Of a stretch of 64,000 nt of DNA, positions 26,474 through 36,287 are shown piece by piece. The DNA comes from Halovivax gelatinilyticus. Lineage in GTDB: Archaea > Halobacteriota > Halobacteria > Halobacteriales > Natrialbaceae. The position numbers were made by a program, and so were the translations under genes. Location: contig NZ_CP101322.1 of NCBI RefSeq assembly GCF_024300625.1, positions 137,992-201,991 of the forward strand. The letters are read 5' to 3'. Numbering within the stretch: the first letter of the stretch is position 1; every line of letters begins with the position of its first letter. Under the pieces are notes generated by a model, which made no database searches, had not been told where the DNA came from, and was given only the letters and a program-made list of their open reading frames with translations.

Positions 26474-27112
26474 ATGAACCGGACTTCGGTGACGGTCGCG
26501 GACGTGCGGGACGTCGGCCCCGAGACGATAGCACTGGAACTCGAAACGCCCGACGCGTTCGACGCGCTTCCCGGCCAGTTCGTGTTGCTACGGGCGAGCC
26601 CGGACGACGAGGAGATCGCCCGCCACTACACCCTCTCGTCACCGTCGGTCGACGAGCGATTCGAAGTGACCGTCGGCGTCGACCCGGACGGCGACCTCTC
26701 GCCGTGGCTCGCCTCGCGCGAACCGGGCGACACCGTCGATGTCGAGGGCCCGTTCGGCGAGATAACCTACGAAGGTGATCAGGACGTCGTCGCGATCGCC
26801 GGCGGGCCGGGGATCGGCCCCGCAGTGGCCATCGCCGAAGCAGCGCTAGAAGCCGGCCACACGGCAAACGTGATCTACCAGGACGCAGACGTGGCCCACG
26901 AAAATCGACTGGACTCGCTCGAGGCGGCCGGCGTCCCCGTGACGGTTCTCGACGACGGCGACGAGGAGGGACTCCACGCGGCGATCGACGACGCGGTCGA
27001 TCACGGTCAGATCTACGCGTTCGGCTTTGCGGCGTTCGTCCAGACGGTCGCCGACGCGATCGAGTCGGCCGGCGGCAATGCGGACGAAGCGCTCATCGAG
27101 AACTTCGGGTGA
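26474..27112 (+). CDS. Ferredoxin-NADP reductase-like FAD/NAD-binding protein
   Basis: A 212-residue protein. Residues 1-95 are the FAD-binding barrel, with RHYTLSSPS as the flavin motif, and residues 100-212 the nucleotide-binding half, with VVAIAGGPGIGPAVAIAEAAL. It is shorter than typical FNR. The ATG at 26474 is taken because the upstream in-frame codons (from 26384) run through the promoter region. Its position divergent from korAB, which reduces ferredoxin, suggests it may pass electrons between ferredoxin and a pyridine nucleotide. That is inference. Confidence 0.8.
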   Translation: MNRTSVTVADVRDVGPETIALELETPDAFDALPGQFVLLRASPDDEEIARHYTLSSPSVDERFEVTVGVDPDGDLSPWLASREPGDTVDVEGPFGEITYEGDQDVVAIAGGPGIGPAVAIAEAALEAGHTANVIYQDADVAHENRLDSLEAAGVPVTVLDDGDEEGLHAAIDDAVDHGQIYAFGFAAFVQTVADAIESAGGNADEALIENFG

Positions 27113-27185
27113 CCAACACCCGACCGATCGATTACGGCCACCTCTCGGTTACAGTTCCTCGATCGGCCTACTCTGACTCTCCCGG

Positions 27186-27581
27186 TTACAGCACTTCGAC
27201 CGGTCTAATTTCGAGTAAAACGCGTTCGGTTCGTATCTCGCTCGGGTACTCCGCGGTTCCGGTATACCGGCCGGCGAGAACGTCCGCGTGCTCGCGCGCG
27301 CCGTCGGTGGTGATCTCGTCAACCTCGCCAATCACGGAGAGGTAGCGATACGGATCGTCCGGGTCGACCATGCTCAAGCCGACCGACGGATTCGCGACGA
27401 CGTTTCGTTCCTTGCGCCGACCGCGTTCGGTGTTGACGAGTAACCGATTCGACTCCGAATCGTAGTCGATCCAGACCGGCGTCACGTGCGGCGACCCGTC
27501 GTCGGTAACTGTGGCGAAGTGAGCGAACGTCCGTTTCTCGAAGAGGTCGTAGAACGCCTCCGGGATAGTCGTCGATGCCAT
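27186..27581 (-). CDS. Pyridoxamine 5'-phosphate oxidase-family / F420-linked flavin-fold protein
   Basis: A 131-residue split-barrel protein: TIPEAFYDLFEKRTFAHFATVTDDGSPHVTPVWIDYD, then RKERNVVANPSVGLSMVDPDDPYRYLSVIGEV, matching the PPOX-class family. Haloarchaeal members are mostly F420- or FMN-binding. The start at 27581 (MASTTIPEAF) is the family start; the longer frame (27647) is not. The biological substrate is not known. Confidence 0.8.
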   Translation of the reverse strand: MASTTIPEAFYDLFEKRTFAHFATVTDDGSPHVTPVWIDYDSESNRLLVNTERGRRKERNVVANPSVGLSMVDPDDPYRYLSVIGEVDEITTDGAREHADVLAGRYTGTAEYPSEIRTERVLLEIRPVEVL

Positions 27582-27683
27582 TACGAGACACTCTCGGCCC
27601 GTTGCCTTATGTTCATGCACATGCGCCCGGCCGACACTACGAAACAAGTCAACGAGGTAAACAGTTATTACGTTAGTACTCGA

Positions 27684-28007
27684 ATGTTTCGTGTGAAACT
27701 AACGAACACCGAGACGATACCAGATGCCGAAATCGTCGAATCGCTCGGAATCGCCCGCGGAAACACGGTCGAAGCGAGAAACGTCGGGCGCGATATCACT
27801 CAGGGACTTCGAAACGTCGTCGGCGGCGAACTCAAGGCGTACTCCGATCTCCTCACGAAAGCGCGCGACGAGGCGATCGATCGGATGGCAGCGGACGCCG
27901 AAGAGATGGGCGCTGACGCGGTCGTCAACGTCAGACTCGAAACGTCGCAGATCACCAACGGCGGCTCCGAAGTGCTGGCCTACGGGACGGCGGTGAAGCT
28001 TCGGTAA
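27684..28007 (+). CDS. YbjQ/UPF0145 family protein
   Basis: A 107-residue protein. The family pattern is clear: IVESLGIARGNTVEARNVGRDI, GGELKAYSDLLTKARDEAIDRM, ADAVVNVRLETSQI. Bacterial members are described as pentameric and have been annotated as heavy-metal-binding without firm proof. The ATG at 27684 fits the length. AT-rich acagttattacg at about 27661-27672 may serve as its promoter. It is divergent from the PPOX gene. Confidence 0.88.
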   Translation: MFRVKLTNTETIPDAEIVESLGIARGNTVEARNVGRDITQGLRNVVGGELKAYSDLLTKARDEAIDRMAADAEEMGADAVVNVRLETSQITNGGSEVLAYGTAVKLR

Positions 28008-28113
28008 CCGCCGTCCACGCTCGACGGTACGGGTGTACGGCTTCGCCTGTCGCTGTCGCCGAGGGGACGGGCTCGACGGCGATGTACGATCGGCGACGGT
28101 CGTCAGCCCGTCG

Positions 28114-28497
28114 CTAGTGCTCGACGAACTCGACGAGGACGCCGCCCGTGTCCTTCGGGTGCAAGAACGCGACGTCGTGTCCCCACGCGCCCGGTCTGGG
28201 TTCTTCGTCGACGGGAGTGACGTCCAGCTCGCGGGCCCGCTCGATGGCGCCGGCGACGTCGTCCGTCTCGAAGGCGAGGTGGTGAATTCCCGGTCCGTGT
28301 TCGTCGAGATAGCGGGCGATGGTGCCGCCGTCTTCGGGTTCGAGCAGTTCGAGGTAGCCGTTTCCGACCTCGAGAAAGACGACGCGCATGCCGTCGAACG
28401 TCTCTTCGTGGGCGACGTCGAACCCGCACAGCTCGCCGAACAGCGTCGCCAACGCGTCGACGTCGTCGGTCGCGATCCCGGCGTGATCAAATTCCAT
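28114..28497 (-). CDS. mce: Methylmalonyl-CoA epimerase
   Basis: A 127-residue VOC-fold protein: FDHAGIATDDVDALATLFGELCGF, IHHLAFETDDVAGAIERARE, HPKDTGGVLVEFVEH. The metal ligands His (DHAGI), His (HHLAF) and Glu (LVEFVEH) are in place. It interconverts R- and S-methylmalonyl-CoA, the step before the mutase encoded at 30706-32370. It is separated from that gene by an opposite-strand ABC exporter, so the two are not one operon. Confidence 0.9.
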   Translation of the reverse strand: MEFDHAGIATDDVDALATLFGELCGFDVAHEETFDGMRVVFLEVGNGYLELLEPEDGGTIARYLDEHGPGIHHLAFETDDVAGAIERARELDVTPVDEEPRPGAWGHDVAFLHPKDTGGVLVEFVEH

Positions 28498-28674
28498 GGG
28501 AAACGGTCGGATGGCGGGTATTGAGAGTGTTGCGCTCTCGGGCCGGCTGGTATCTCCGGCGAGTACGACGACCCCGTTCAGCGATCGGAGACCGTCACCG
28601 CACCCGAGAGGTGGTCAACGTTACCGGAAGTCAGGCCCTTTTCAGTCACGGCCGTAAACGGCGCTATTCACGGC

Positions 28675-30606
28675 ATGACCGGGTCCGATCCGCACGGGAG
28701 TTTCGAGGATATTCGCGAGGAGGTAGCCGGCAATCCGATGTGGAAGCTGGCCGCGTACGCGACGCCGTACTGGCTTTCGCTCACGGTCGGATTCGTCTCG
28801 ACGATGATCAACCGCGCGGCGCGGCTGTTTCCCGCGCTCATGCTCGCAGCGGCGATCGACCTCGTCATCACCCAGACGGGCGGAACGGATCAGCTTCTGG
28901 CCGCCACCGGCCTCGTTCCGACCGAGCCGATACCCGAGGAGAACGTCGGCGAGCGATTGAACCTGCTCTACTACCTCGGCGCGCTCACGGTGGGTGCCTA
29001 CGTGATACAGGCGGTAACCCACTTCGGCGCGCGGTACTTCTTCCAGACCACCGCCCAGCGAATCCAGCACGACCTCAGACTCGACACGTACGATCACATG
29101 CAGCGGCTGTCGCTCTCGTTCTTCAACGACCACCAGACGGGCGGGATGATGGCGATCTTAAACAGCGACGTCAACCGGCTGGAGGAGTTCTTCAACAACG
29201 AACTTCGCCAGATCACGGAGGCGGTGATGATCTTTTCGCTCGTCGGCGGCTACATGCTCTATACGGCGCCCTGGCTCGGTTTACTCGTCCTCGCACCGGT
29301 CCCGATCATCGCGCTCGCGACGGCGAAGTTCATCGTCTGGATCGAACCGAAGTACAAGCGGATTCGCGAACTCGTCGCCCGGTTGAACACCAGACTCGCG
29401 AACAACCTCGGTGGCGCCCCTATCGTCAAATCGTTCGATCGATACGACGTAGAGAGCGACCGGGTCGCCACCCAGAGCCGGGGCTACCGAGACGAGAAGA
29501 TCGACGCGATTACGGTCAGGAAGGCGTTTTTCGCCTCGCTTCGACTGATCGTCGGCGCGATGTTCGTGGCCATCCTCGTCGTCGGCGGTCGCTCGACGAT
29601 CACCGCGGGCGGGCTCACCGCCGGCACGTTCGTCGTCTTCTTCATGTACCTCCGCGAACTCGACCGACCGATGACGCGAATCGGCAAGACGGCGAACAAC
29701 TACCAGAAGGCTAAATCGAGCGCCGAACGCGTCTTTGGCGTTCTCGAGACCGACGCCGACGTCCGTTCGCCGGCCGATCCGGTCCGTCCCGACTCGTTCG
29801 ACGGAGACGTCGCGTTCGACGACGTCAACTTCCGGTACGACGAGTCGGGTGAACAAATCCTCGATGGCGTCGACCTAGACGTCGACGCTGGCGAGACCGT
29901 CGGGTTCGCCGGGACGAGCGGATCCGGTAAGTCGACGCTCATGAAGCTCCCGATGCGGTTTTACGACGTCGACGACGGTTGCGTCCGCATCGACGGAACC
30001 GACGTGCGCGAGTACTCGCTTCAGACGCTCAGAGACAACATCGGTGTCGTCGAGCAGGACCCATACATGTTCTCGGGGACCATCTGCGAGAACATCGCAT
30101 ACGGCGACAGCGACCTCTTTCAGACGGTGCTCGAAGCGGACGGAGCGATTCCCGAACGTGTCCATAGGCGGATCGAGGAGGCGGCGGTCGCCGCGGGCGC
30201 ACATCGATTCGTACAGGATCTCCCCGATGGCTACGGCACCATGGTCGGCGAACGCGGCGTGAAGCTCTCCGGCGGTCAGCGCCAGCGCGTCTCGATCGCC
30301 CGGACGATCCTCAACGACCCGGACGTGATCGTCTTGGACGAGGCGACGAGCGACGTCGACACCGAGACCGAGTCGGTCATCCAGCGGAATCTGGAGGAAC
30401 TGACCGCCGACCGGACGGCGTTCGTCATCGCCCACCGGCTGTCGACGATTCGCGACGCGGACCGTATCGTCGTCATGGACGACGGCGAGGTAATCGAGAC
30501 CGGAACCCACGACGAACTCGTCGCCAACGAAGGTACGTACGCGGAGCTGTGGGCGTCCCAGACGCGCGACACCGCCGGGCACCGACCGATCGGCGCCGAC
30601 GATTGA
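28675..30606 (+). CDS. ABC exporter, fused transmembrane and ATPase domains
   Basis: A 643-residue half-transporter. Residues 30-345 hold about six transmembrane helices (type IV exporter fold, with YDHMQRLSLSFFNDHQTGGMMAILNSDV). The nucleotide-binding domain follows: GTSGSGKST (Walker A), LSGGQRQRVSIARTILN (signature) and VIVLDEATSDVD (Walker B), with AHRLSTIRDAD as the H-loop. It works as a dimer. Substrate may be lipid, drug or peptide, and no peptidase C39 domain is present. It is monocistronic, between mce and the mutase gene. Confidence 0.9.
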   Translation: MTGSDPHGSFEDIREEVAGNPMWKLAAYATPYWLSLTVGFVSTMINRAARLFPALMLAAAIDLVITQTGGTDQLLAATGLVPTEPIPEENVGERLNLLYYLGALTVGAYVIQAVTHFGARYFFQTTAQRIQHDLRLDTYDHMQRLSLSFFNDHQTGGMMAILNSDVNRLEEFFNNELRQITEAVMIFSLVGGYMLYTAPWLGLLVLAPVPIIALATAKFIVWIEPKYKRIRELVARLNTRLANNLGGAPIVKSFDRYDVESDRVATQSRGYRDEKIDAITVRKAFFASLRLIVGAMFVAILVVGGRSTITAGGLTAGTFVVFFMYLRELDRPMTRIGKTANNYQKAKSSAERVFGVLETDADVRSPADPVRPDSFDGDVAFDDVNFRYDESGEQILDGVDLDVDAGETVGFAGTSGSGKSTLMKLPMRFYDVDDGCVRIDGTDVREYSLQTLRDNIGVVEQDPYMFSGTICENIAYGDSDLFQTVLEADGAIPERVHRRIEEAAVAAGAHRFVQDLPDGYGTMVGERGVKLSGGQRQRVSIARTILNDPDVIVLDEATSDVDTETESVIQRNLEELTADRTAFVIAHRLSTIRDADRIVVMDDGEVIETGTHDELVANEGTYAELWASQTRDTAGHRPIGADD

Positions 30607-30705
30607 TCGAAGCCTGCCGGGACGAACCGTCCGATTCACTGCCGAAAACGCACTGAGTTAGCGGACCGAGTACCTAAGAAGTCACGTGAATACCGTCGTC
30701 CCGGC

Positions 30706-32370
30706 TCAGTATTCGCCGAACTCCTCGCGGAGGACGTCACAGATCTCGCCGACCGTCGCGTAGGCTTTCACGGCGTCGATGATGTAGGGCATGAGGTTGT
30801 CGTCGCCACGCGCAGCGTCACGTACGGCTTCGAGCGCCGCTTCGGCGGCCTCGTCGTCGCGGTCTTCGCGGGTCGATTCGAGCGCCTCGATCTGTCTGCG
30901 CTGGTCTTTCTCGGTGACTTCCTGGACGTCCATTTCTGGTTCTTCGTCCACCTCGAACTCGTTTACCCCGACGATGATCCGCTCGCCGGACTCTATCTCC
31001 TTCTGGCGGTCGAACGCCGTGTCCTGAATCTGGCGCTGGACCCACCGCGATTCGACCGCCTCAAGCATCCCGCCGCGCGCTTCGACCTCGTCTAAGAGGT
31101 CGTAGGCGTCGGCCTCCACCTCGTTGGTAAGACTCTCGACGTAGTAACTGCCTGCGAGCGGATCGATCGTGTCGGCGGCACCCGATTCGTGAGCGAGGAT
31201 TTGCTGGGTGCGAAGCGCCGTCCTGACCGACTGTTCGGTCGGCAGAGCGAGCGCCTCGTCCTTCCCGTTGGTGTGAAGGCTCTGGGTACCCCCGAGGACG
31301 GCGGCCAGCGCCTGGTAGGCGACGCGAACGACGTTGTTCTCGATCTGCTGGGCGGTGAGCATCGACCCCGCCGTCTGGGTGTGAAACTTGAGCTGCTTCG
31401 ACTTCGGGTTCTGCGCGTCGAATCGCTCGTCCATGACGTCGTGCCACATCCGACGGGCCGCGCGGAACTTCGCGACCTCCTCGAAGATGTTGTTGTGCCC
31501 GTTGAAGAAAAAGGATAGCTGCGGGGCGAACTCGTCGACGTCGAGTCCCGCGTCGACGGCCGCCTCGACGTACTCGATTCCGTTTCCGAGGGTAAAGGCG
31601 AGTTCCTGGGCGGCGGTCGCACCGGCCTCGCGGATGTGATATCCCGAGATGGAGATGGTGTTGAACTTCGGCGTCTCTTCGGCACAGAACTCGAAGATAT
31701 CGGTGATGATCCGCATCGACGGCTCTGGCGGGTAGATGTAGGTATTTCGCGCGATGTACTCCTTCAGGAGGTCGTTCTGGATCGTCCCGCGGAGTTCGCT
31801 CCGGTCGACGCCTTGCTCGTCGCCGACGGCGATGTACATCGCGAGCAGGACCGAAGCCGGCGCGTTGATCGTCATCGAGGTCGAGACCTCGTCGAGCGGG
31901 ATGCCGTCGAAGACGGTGAGCATGTCGTCGAGTGAATCGATCGCCACACCTGCCTTGCCGACCTCGCCGGCAGCCATCTCCGCGTCGGAGTCGTAGCCCA
32001 TCTGCGTCGGTAGGTCGAACGCCATCGAGAGACCGGTCTGTCCCTGATCCAGGAGGTAGTGATAGCGCTCGTTCGTGTCCTCCGGCGTCGAGAACCCGGC
32101 GTACTGGCGCATGGTCCACAGTCGGCCCCGGTAGCCAGTGGAGTAGACCCCGCGCGTGTACGGCGGCTCGCCCGGGAACCCCAGGTCCGTATCGTAGTCG
32201 AGGTCGCTCACGTCGCCCGGCGTGTACAGCCGGTCGACCGCCTGGCCGTTGGTGTCGGTCCTAAACTGTTCCTTTCGCTCGCCGAATCGATCCACGACCG
32301 GCTCGACGGTCTCCTCGCGCCACTCCGCGCGCGCCGAGCGGATGGACTCGAGGTCGTCGGCATCGAACAT
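30706..32370 (-). CDS. mcmA1: Methylmalonyl-CoA mutase large (catalytic) subunit
   Basis: A 554-residue TIM-barrel subunit. It opens with [20 protein letters not shown], followed by [58 protein letters not shown] and [20 protein letters not shown]. The C-terminal cobalamin-binding domain (DxHxxG) is absent, as expected in archaea where it is a separate protein; that partner is not in this window. It rearranges methylmalonyl-CoA to succinyl-CoA. The start at 32370 is used; the longer frame runs through the adjacent GNAT gene's region. Confidence 0.92.
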   Translation of the reverse strand: MFDADDLESIRSARAEWREETVEPVVDRFGERKEQFRTDTNGQAVDRLYTPGDVSDLDYDTDLGFPGEPPYTRGVYSTGYRGRLWTMRQYAGFSTPEDTNERYHYLLDQGQTGLSMAFDLPTQMGYDSDAEMAAGEVGKAGVAIDSLDDMLTVFDGIPLDEVSTSMTINAPASVLLAMYIAVGDEQGVDRSELRGTIQNDLLKEYIARNTYIYPPEPSMRIITDIFEFCAEETPKFNTISISGYHIREAGATAAQELAFTLGNGIEYVEAAVDAGLDVDEFAPQLSFFFNGHNNIFEEVAKFRAARRMWHDVMDERFDAQNPKSKQLKFHTQTAGSMLTAQQIENNVVRVAYQALAAVLGGTQSLHTNGKDEALALPTEQSVRTALRTQQILAHESGAADTIDPLAGSYYVESLTNEVEADAYDLLDEVEARGGMLEAVESRWVQRQIQDTAFDRQKEIESGERIIVGVNEFEVDEEPEMDVQEVTEKDQRRQIEALESTREDRDDEAAEAALEAVRDAARGDDNLMPYIIDAVKAYATVGEICDVLREEFGEY

Positions 32371-32486
32371 TATCCGAACTCTCGGGCGCCCGCGGCTTGA
32401 AAGTTGAGAATCGTCCGCGTGCGGATCGAACCCGACGAATCGGAAACGGGGAGATTCAGTCGCGTGCGCGCCGCCTCGAATCGGGT

Positions 32487-33071
32487 TTACCGTCCCGTAT
32501 CGTACTTGTACGTCGCCGTCTCCGGATCGATTCCGAACTCCTCGGCGGTGGTGTCGTCGGCCGGTTCGGGCTCCTGTTCGCTCGCTGCTTTGAACCGCTC
32601 TCGTAGGCGGTCGGGAACGACGAACCGGTCGACGGCGACGCGGTACGGGACGGCGTCCGGATCCGTCGACTCGCGTTTCGCCTCCAGCCGCGCCTCTAGC
32701 GCCGGTGGTAACGAATCGGCGTCTACCTGTCGGAACCCGAACTGTGCGAGATAGGCCCCGGAACCGGTGAGCGCGTAGACGTACTCGAAGCCCTGGTCGC
32801 CGGCGTACTCGATCAGCCGTTCGATCACGTGCGCGCCGACGCCCTGTTCGCGCCACGTTTCGAGGACGCCGATGCTCGTCAGTTCGCAGACGTCGGTGTC
32901 GTCGTCCTGTTTGTGGATTCGAATCCGGCCGAATCCGGCCTTTTCGTTCGAGAGTTCGTCGATGGCGACGACGTAGTCTCGCGAGCGGAACGCCGTGTCG
33001 TCGAGGCCCATCTCCTCGATCCGATCGAGCAACCAGACCTCTTCTCGGTTCTTCGCGTCCCGGACGTACAT
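32487..33071 (-). CDS. GNAT-family N-acetyltransferase
   Basis: A 194-residue protein. [21 protein letters not shown] opens it; the acetyl-CoA motif is [31 protein letters not shown], with a late [19 protein letters not shown]. The C-terminal 60 residues are charged ([19 protein letters not shown]). The start at 33071 (MYVRDAKN) is 27 nt after a T-rich TATA-like run on the minus strand. It lies directly upstream of the mutase gene on the same strand, with 116 bases between. The substrate is not known. Confidence 0.82.
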   Translation of the reverse strand: MYVRDAKNREEVWLLDRIEEMGLDDTAFRSRDYVVAIDELSNEKAGFGRIRIHKQDDDTDVCELTSIGVLETWREQGVGAHVIERLIEYAGDQGFEYVYALTGSGAYLAQFGFRQVDADSLPPALEARLEAKRESTDPDAVPYRVAVDRFVVPDRLRERFKAASEQEPEPADDTTAEEFGIDPETATYKYDTGR

Positions 33072-33193
33072 GGGCGGACGTAGGAGGTGTGACAAAAAAG
33101 CGTTTGTGGGATTTCGGAGGCCGACGGCGAGAGCGGTTCGGCCCCTGCGATGGAAAAATTCATCGGGACGTGTGGAAAATCACGACCCATATC

Positions 33194-35242
33194 ATGGAAC
33201 TCGATCCCATCGACGAGGTTGTCCACGAACCGTCGCCAGAATTCGCCGAGGCGACGAACGTCAGGCGGTTCATGGACGTCTACGACATCGCCGACTACGA
33301 CGAGTTGCTGACGCGGTCGACGTCCGCGGTGGCCGGCGTCGAGGCGTCCGGACTCGAGTGGTTCTGGGACGAACTCGTCGACTACCTGAACATCGACTTC
33401 GACGAGCCGTACGACGCGGTTCGCGACGACAACGAGACCCAGCGCGCCTCGATAGAAGCAAACGGTGAAGTCGTGAGCCGCGACGGTCCGCAGTTTACGG
33501 ATTGGTATCCCGGTGGACGACTGAACGTGGCGCACAACGTCGTCGACCGGCACGCCGCCGGGGATGGTGCAGACAATCTGGCGACCGTCTGGGAGGGCGA
33601 AGACGGCGAGGTCAGGGAGATGACCTACGCGGAGCTACGCGCACAGTCGAATCGCGTGGCGAACGCGCTCGAAGAACGAGGGGTCGACACCGGTGACACG
33701 GTCGGACTCTACATGCCGATGGTTCCGGAGGTCGTCTCGATACTGTACGGCTGTTTCAAGGTGGGTGCGATCGCCGTTCCGATCTTCTCCGGATTCGGCG
33801 TCGACGCGATCGCGACCAGAATCGAAGACGCCGCGTGCTCGGTGCTCGTAACCGGCGACGGCTTCTACCGCCGCGGGAGCCCGATCACGCTCAAGGAGTC
33901 GGCCGACGAGGCGATCGAGCAGGCTGGACACGTCGAGCACGTACTCGTCGTCGACCGACTGGGAGCGAGCGACGAGGGGAGCGAGATCGAGATTCCGTGG
34001 ACAGACGGACGCGACGAGTGGTGGGCCGACGCCGTCGAGCCTCAGTCCGACGAGTACGAGACGAAGTCGTTGCCGTCCGCCCAGGAGTCCATGCTGCTTT
34101 ACTCCTCCGGCACGACCGGCAAACCGAAAGGGATCGTCCACACCCACGCCGGAGTCCAGCTACAGTGTGCCAAAGAACTCCACTTCGGGTTCGATCTCAA
34201 ACCCGACGATCGGTTCTTCTGGGTGTCCGACATCGGCTGGATGATGGGACCGTGGACGCTGATCGGCGTCCACACGTTCGGTGCCACCGTCTTCATGTAC
34301 GAGGGTGCGCCGGATCACCCCGAACCGGATCGATTCTGGCAGATGATCGATCGTCACGATCTCACCCAGTTCGGCATCTCGCCGACGGCGATCCGCGCGC
34401 TTCGCAAGTACGGCGACGAGTGGGTCGACGGGCACGACCTCTCTTCGCTTCGGATTCTGGGCTCGACCGGTGAGCCCTGGGATCCGGAGTCGTGGCTGTG
34501 GTTCTACGAGCGCGTCGGCGGCGGGGAGTGTCCGATAATCAACATCTCCGGCGGAACCGAGATCTGCGGCTGCTTCCTCATGCCGATGCCGGACCAGCCG
34601 CTCAAACCGTGCACCCTCGGCGGACCGGGGCTCGGGATGGACGTCGACATCGTCGACGATACGGGCGAGTCCGTCGCCGACGAACACGAGCGCGGGTTTC
34701 TCGTCGCCCGCGACTCCTGTCCGTCGATGACGAAGTCGCTGTGGTCCGGCGACGAGCGCTATCTGAAGGAGTACTGGTCGACGTTCGACGACATGTGGGA
34801 CCACGGCGATTGGGCCCAGAAAGACGAAGACGGCTTCTGGTTCCTTCACGGTCGCGCCGACGACGCACTGAACGTCGCTGGCCGAAAGGTCGGCCCCGCC
34901 GAGGTCGAAGGTGCGCTCATCGACCACGAAGCGGTCAACCAGGCCGCCGCCGTCGGCGCGCCGGACGACACGACTGGAACCGCGGTGGTGAGCTACGTGA
35001 TCGTAGAAGACGACGTAGACGAGAGCGACGAACTCCGCGAGGAGCTCAGAGCGCAGGTTGGCGAGGAACTCGGAAAGCCGTTCCGCCCGCGCGAGATCCT
35101 CTTCGTCGACGAGTTCCCGAAGACCCAGTCGGGCAAGATCATCCGTCGAGCCATCGAAGCGACCTACACCGACGAGGACCTCGGGGACCTCTCGAGTATC
35201 GAGAACCCGGAGGCGCTCGACGCGCTCGAAGACGCAAGGTAA
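33194..35242 (+). CDS. Acyl-CoA synthetase (acetyl/propionyl-CoA synthetase-like, AMP-forming)
   Basis: A 682-residue ANL-superfamily ligase. The P-loop is MLLYSSGTTGKPKGIVHTHAG; INISGGTEICGCF and GDWAQKDEDGFWFLHGRADDALNVAGRKVGPAEVE are the A4-A8 motifs, and the C-terminal catalytic Lys is in PKTQSGKIIRRAI. It is similar to archaeal acetyl-CoA/propionyl-CoA synthetases. Beside the methylmalonyl-CoA genes, propionate is a reasonable substrate, but this is inference. The start at 33194 (MELDPIDEVVHE) is used; the earlier frame overlaps the GNAT promoter. Confidence 0.87.
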   Translation: MELDPIDEVVHEPSPEFAEATNVRRFMDVYDIADYDELLTRSTSAVAGVEASGLEWFWDELVDYLNIDFDEPYDAVRDDNETQRASIEANGEVVSRDGPQFTDWYPGGRLNVAHNVVDRHAAGDGADNLATVWEGEDGEVREMTYAELRAQSNRVANALEERGVDTGDTVGLYMPMVPEVVSILYGCFKVGAIAVPIFSGFGVDAIATRIEDAACSVLVTGDGFYRRGSPITLKESADEAIEQAGHVEHVLVVDRLGASDEGSEIEIPWTDGRDEWWADAVEPQSDEYETKSLPSAQESMLLYSSGTTGKPKGIVHTHAGVQLQCAKELHFGFDLKPDDRFFWVSDIGWMMGPWTLIGVHTFGATVFMYEGAPDHPEPDRFWQMIDRHDLTQFGISPTAIRALRKYGDEWVDGHDLSSLRILGSTGEPWDPESWLWFYERVGGGECPIINISGGTEICGCFLMPMPDQPLKPCTLGGPGLGMDVDIVDDTGESVADEHERGFLVARDSCPSMTKSLWSGDERYLKEYWSTFDDMWDHGDWAQKDEDGFWFLHGRADDALNVAGRKVGPAEVEGALIDHEAVNQAAAVGAPDDTTGTAVVSYVIVEDDVDESDELREELRAQVGEELGKPFRPREILFVDEFPKTQSGKIIRRAIEATYTDEDLGDLSSIENPEALDALEDAR

Positions 35243-35315
35243 CGCTGAGCACCACCGAACACTCTCCGCAGTACGACCGCGGATACTTTTATCACCGAGT
35301 TCGTACGGTCGAACG

Positions 35316-35963
35316 ATGACCGACAGGGAATCGCGTCCGCCATCCGCCGGAGGAGTGCCGACGGCGACTCGCCGCGATCTGGCGGATACTCCGACGGGAC
35401 CGGTGGCCGACCCGTCCACCACCCGTCGAAGGGTTCTCGTCTCCCTCCCGGCGATCACACTCGCCGGCTGCTTCTCGAACCCGGTCGACGACTCGGATGA
35501 GTCGGAATCCGACGTATCGGGGCCACCGTTCGAAGTGCGAACGATCGACGCGCCGGGGAGCGACGCCGGCGCGGTTTCTCTGCCCGAATCGGGAACGGTG
35601 ACCGTCTGTAACTTCACCCGGACGGCGTGTCCGACGAGCGAGAGTCACCTCGACGTCATCGGCCGGGCGTTCGATCGGATCGACGACGACGACCGAGTAC
35701 GGTTTCTCTCGCTCATCGAGTACGGTCGCGATCCGACGAGCGACGACGACGCGTTTGCCGACTGGTGGGCCGAACACGCCGGCGGCTGGCCGCTCGGGAT
35801 CGACGACGACCGCGTCGCGTTCTCCCATTACGAGATCGATCACACGCCCTCGACCGTCGTCCTCGGTGGTGACGGGACGGTCCTGCTCGATCGAACCGGC
35901 ACCGAAACGCCCGGCGACATCGTGAGAGCGGTCGACGAGGGACTCGACGCGATGGTGGAGTAG
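35316..35963 (+). CDS. Tat-exported lipoprotein with thioredoxin-like domain
   Basis: A 215-residue protein. A twin-arginine signal (TTRRRVLVSLPAITLAGC) ends in a lipobox with Cys52, so it is probably exported folded and lipid-anchored on the outer face. The mature part has a thioredoxin-like/SCO-like shape: TVTVCNFTRTACPTSESHL carries two cysteines eight residues apart, HYEIDHTPSTVVLGGDGTVLL gives the cis-Pro and following strand. A TATA-like tacttttatc lies about 28 nt before the ATG. The role (disulfide exchange or metal handling) is inferred only. Confidence 0.75.
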   Translation: MTDRESRPPSAGGVPTATRRDLADTPTGPVADPSTTRRRVLVSLPAITLAGCFSNPVDDSDESESDVSGPPFEVRTIDAPGSDAGAVSLPESGTVTVCNFTRTACPTSESHLDVIGRAFDRIDDDDRVRFLSLIEYGRDPTSDDDAFADWWAEHAGGWPLGIDDDRVAFSHYEIDHTPSTVVLGGDGTVLLDRTGTETPGDIVRAVDEGLDAMVE

Positions 35964-36028
35964 CGACGGCGTCGATCGACCGGAGTCGGCAGACGAGCGT
36001 GACCGAACGCGTTCAAATCGTCACAAGT

Positions 36029-36286
36029 CTACCCGCGTCGAATCGTCTCTACGTGTGCCCTTGATACGGGGCCGAGTTCGTCGAACGCGATTCGATTCCT
36101 TCGTCCGGACGCGTCTTCGATCATGGATTATAGGTCGTCGATGATGCGTTGAGGGTCGTCTTCCGGTTCGACGATTACTCGCCCATCCGCCTCGTGTATC
36201 TCGACTTCGCTCCCCGGCGTGAGTCCGAGTTGTTCTCGAACTCGTTTCGGTAGAACGATTCGCCCCTTCGCATCGACGGCGACCAT
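36029..36286 (-). pseudogene. AbrB/VapB-type antitoxin broken by an in-frame stop
   Basis: From the ATG at 36286 the frame reads MVAVDAKGRIVLPKRVREQL, a swapped-hairpin AbrB domain, and continues to PEDDPQRIIDDL, then a TAA at 36128-36130. In the same frame it goes on for 32 more codons (SMIEDASGRRNRIAFDELGP, ending HVETIRRG) to a TAG at 36029. Read through, the product is 85 residues, the usual length of haloarchaeal VapB-like antitoxins, and the second part looks like their toxin-binding tail. One GAA or CAA to TAA change would explain it. No PIN-domain toxin follows. Confidence 0.7.
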
Positions 36287-36287
36287 A

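Noticed and set aside
34160-35617. 485-codon minus-strand frame over the acyl-CoA synthetase
   Set aside because: Shadow of the synthetase and lipoprotein genes, with no motif and no promoter.
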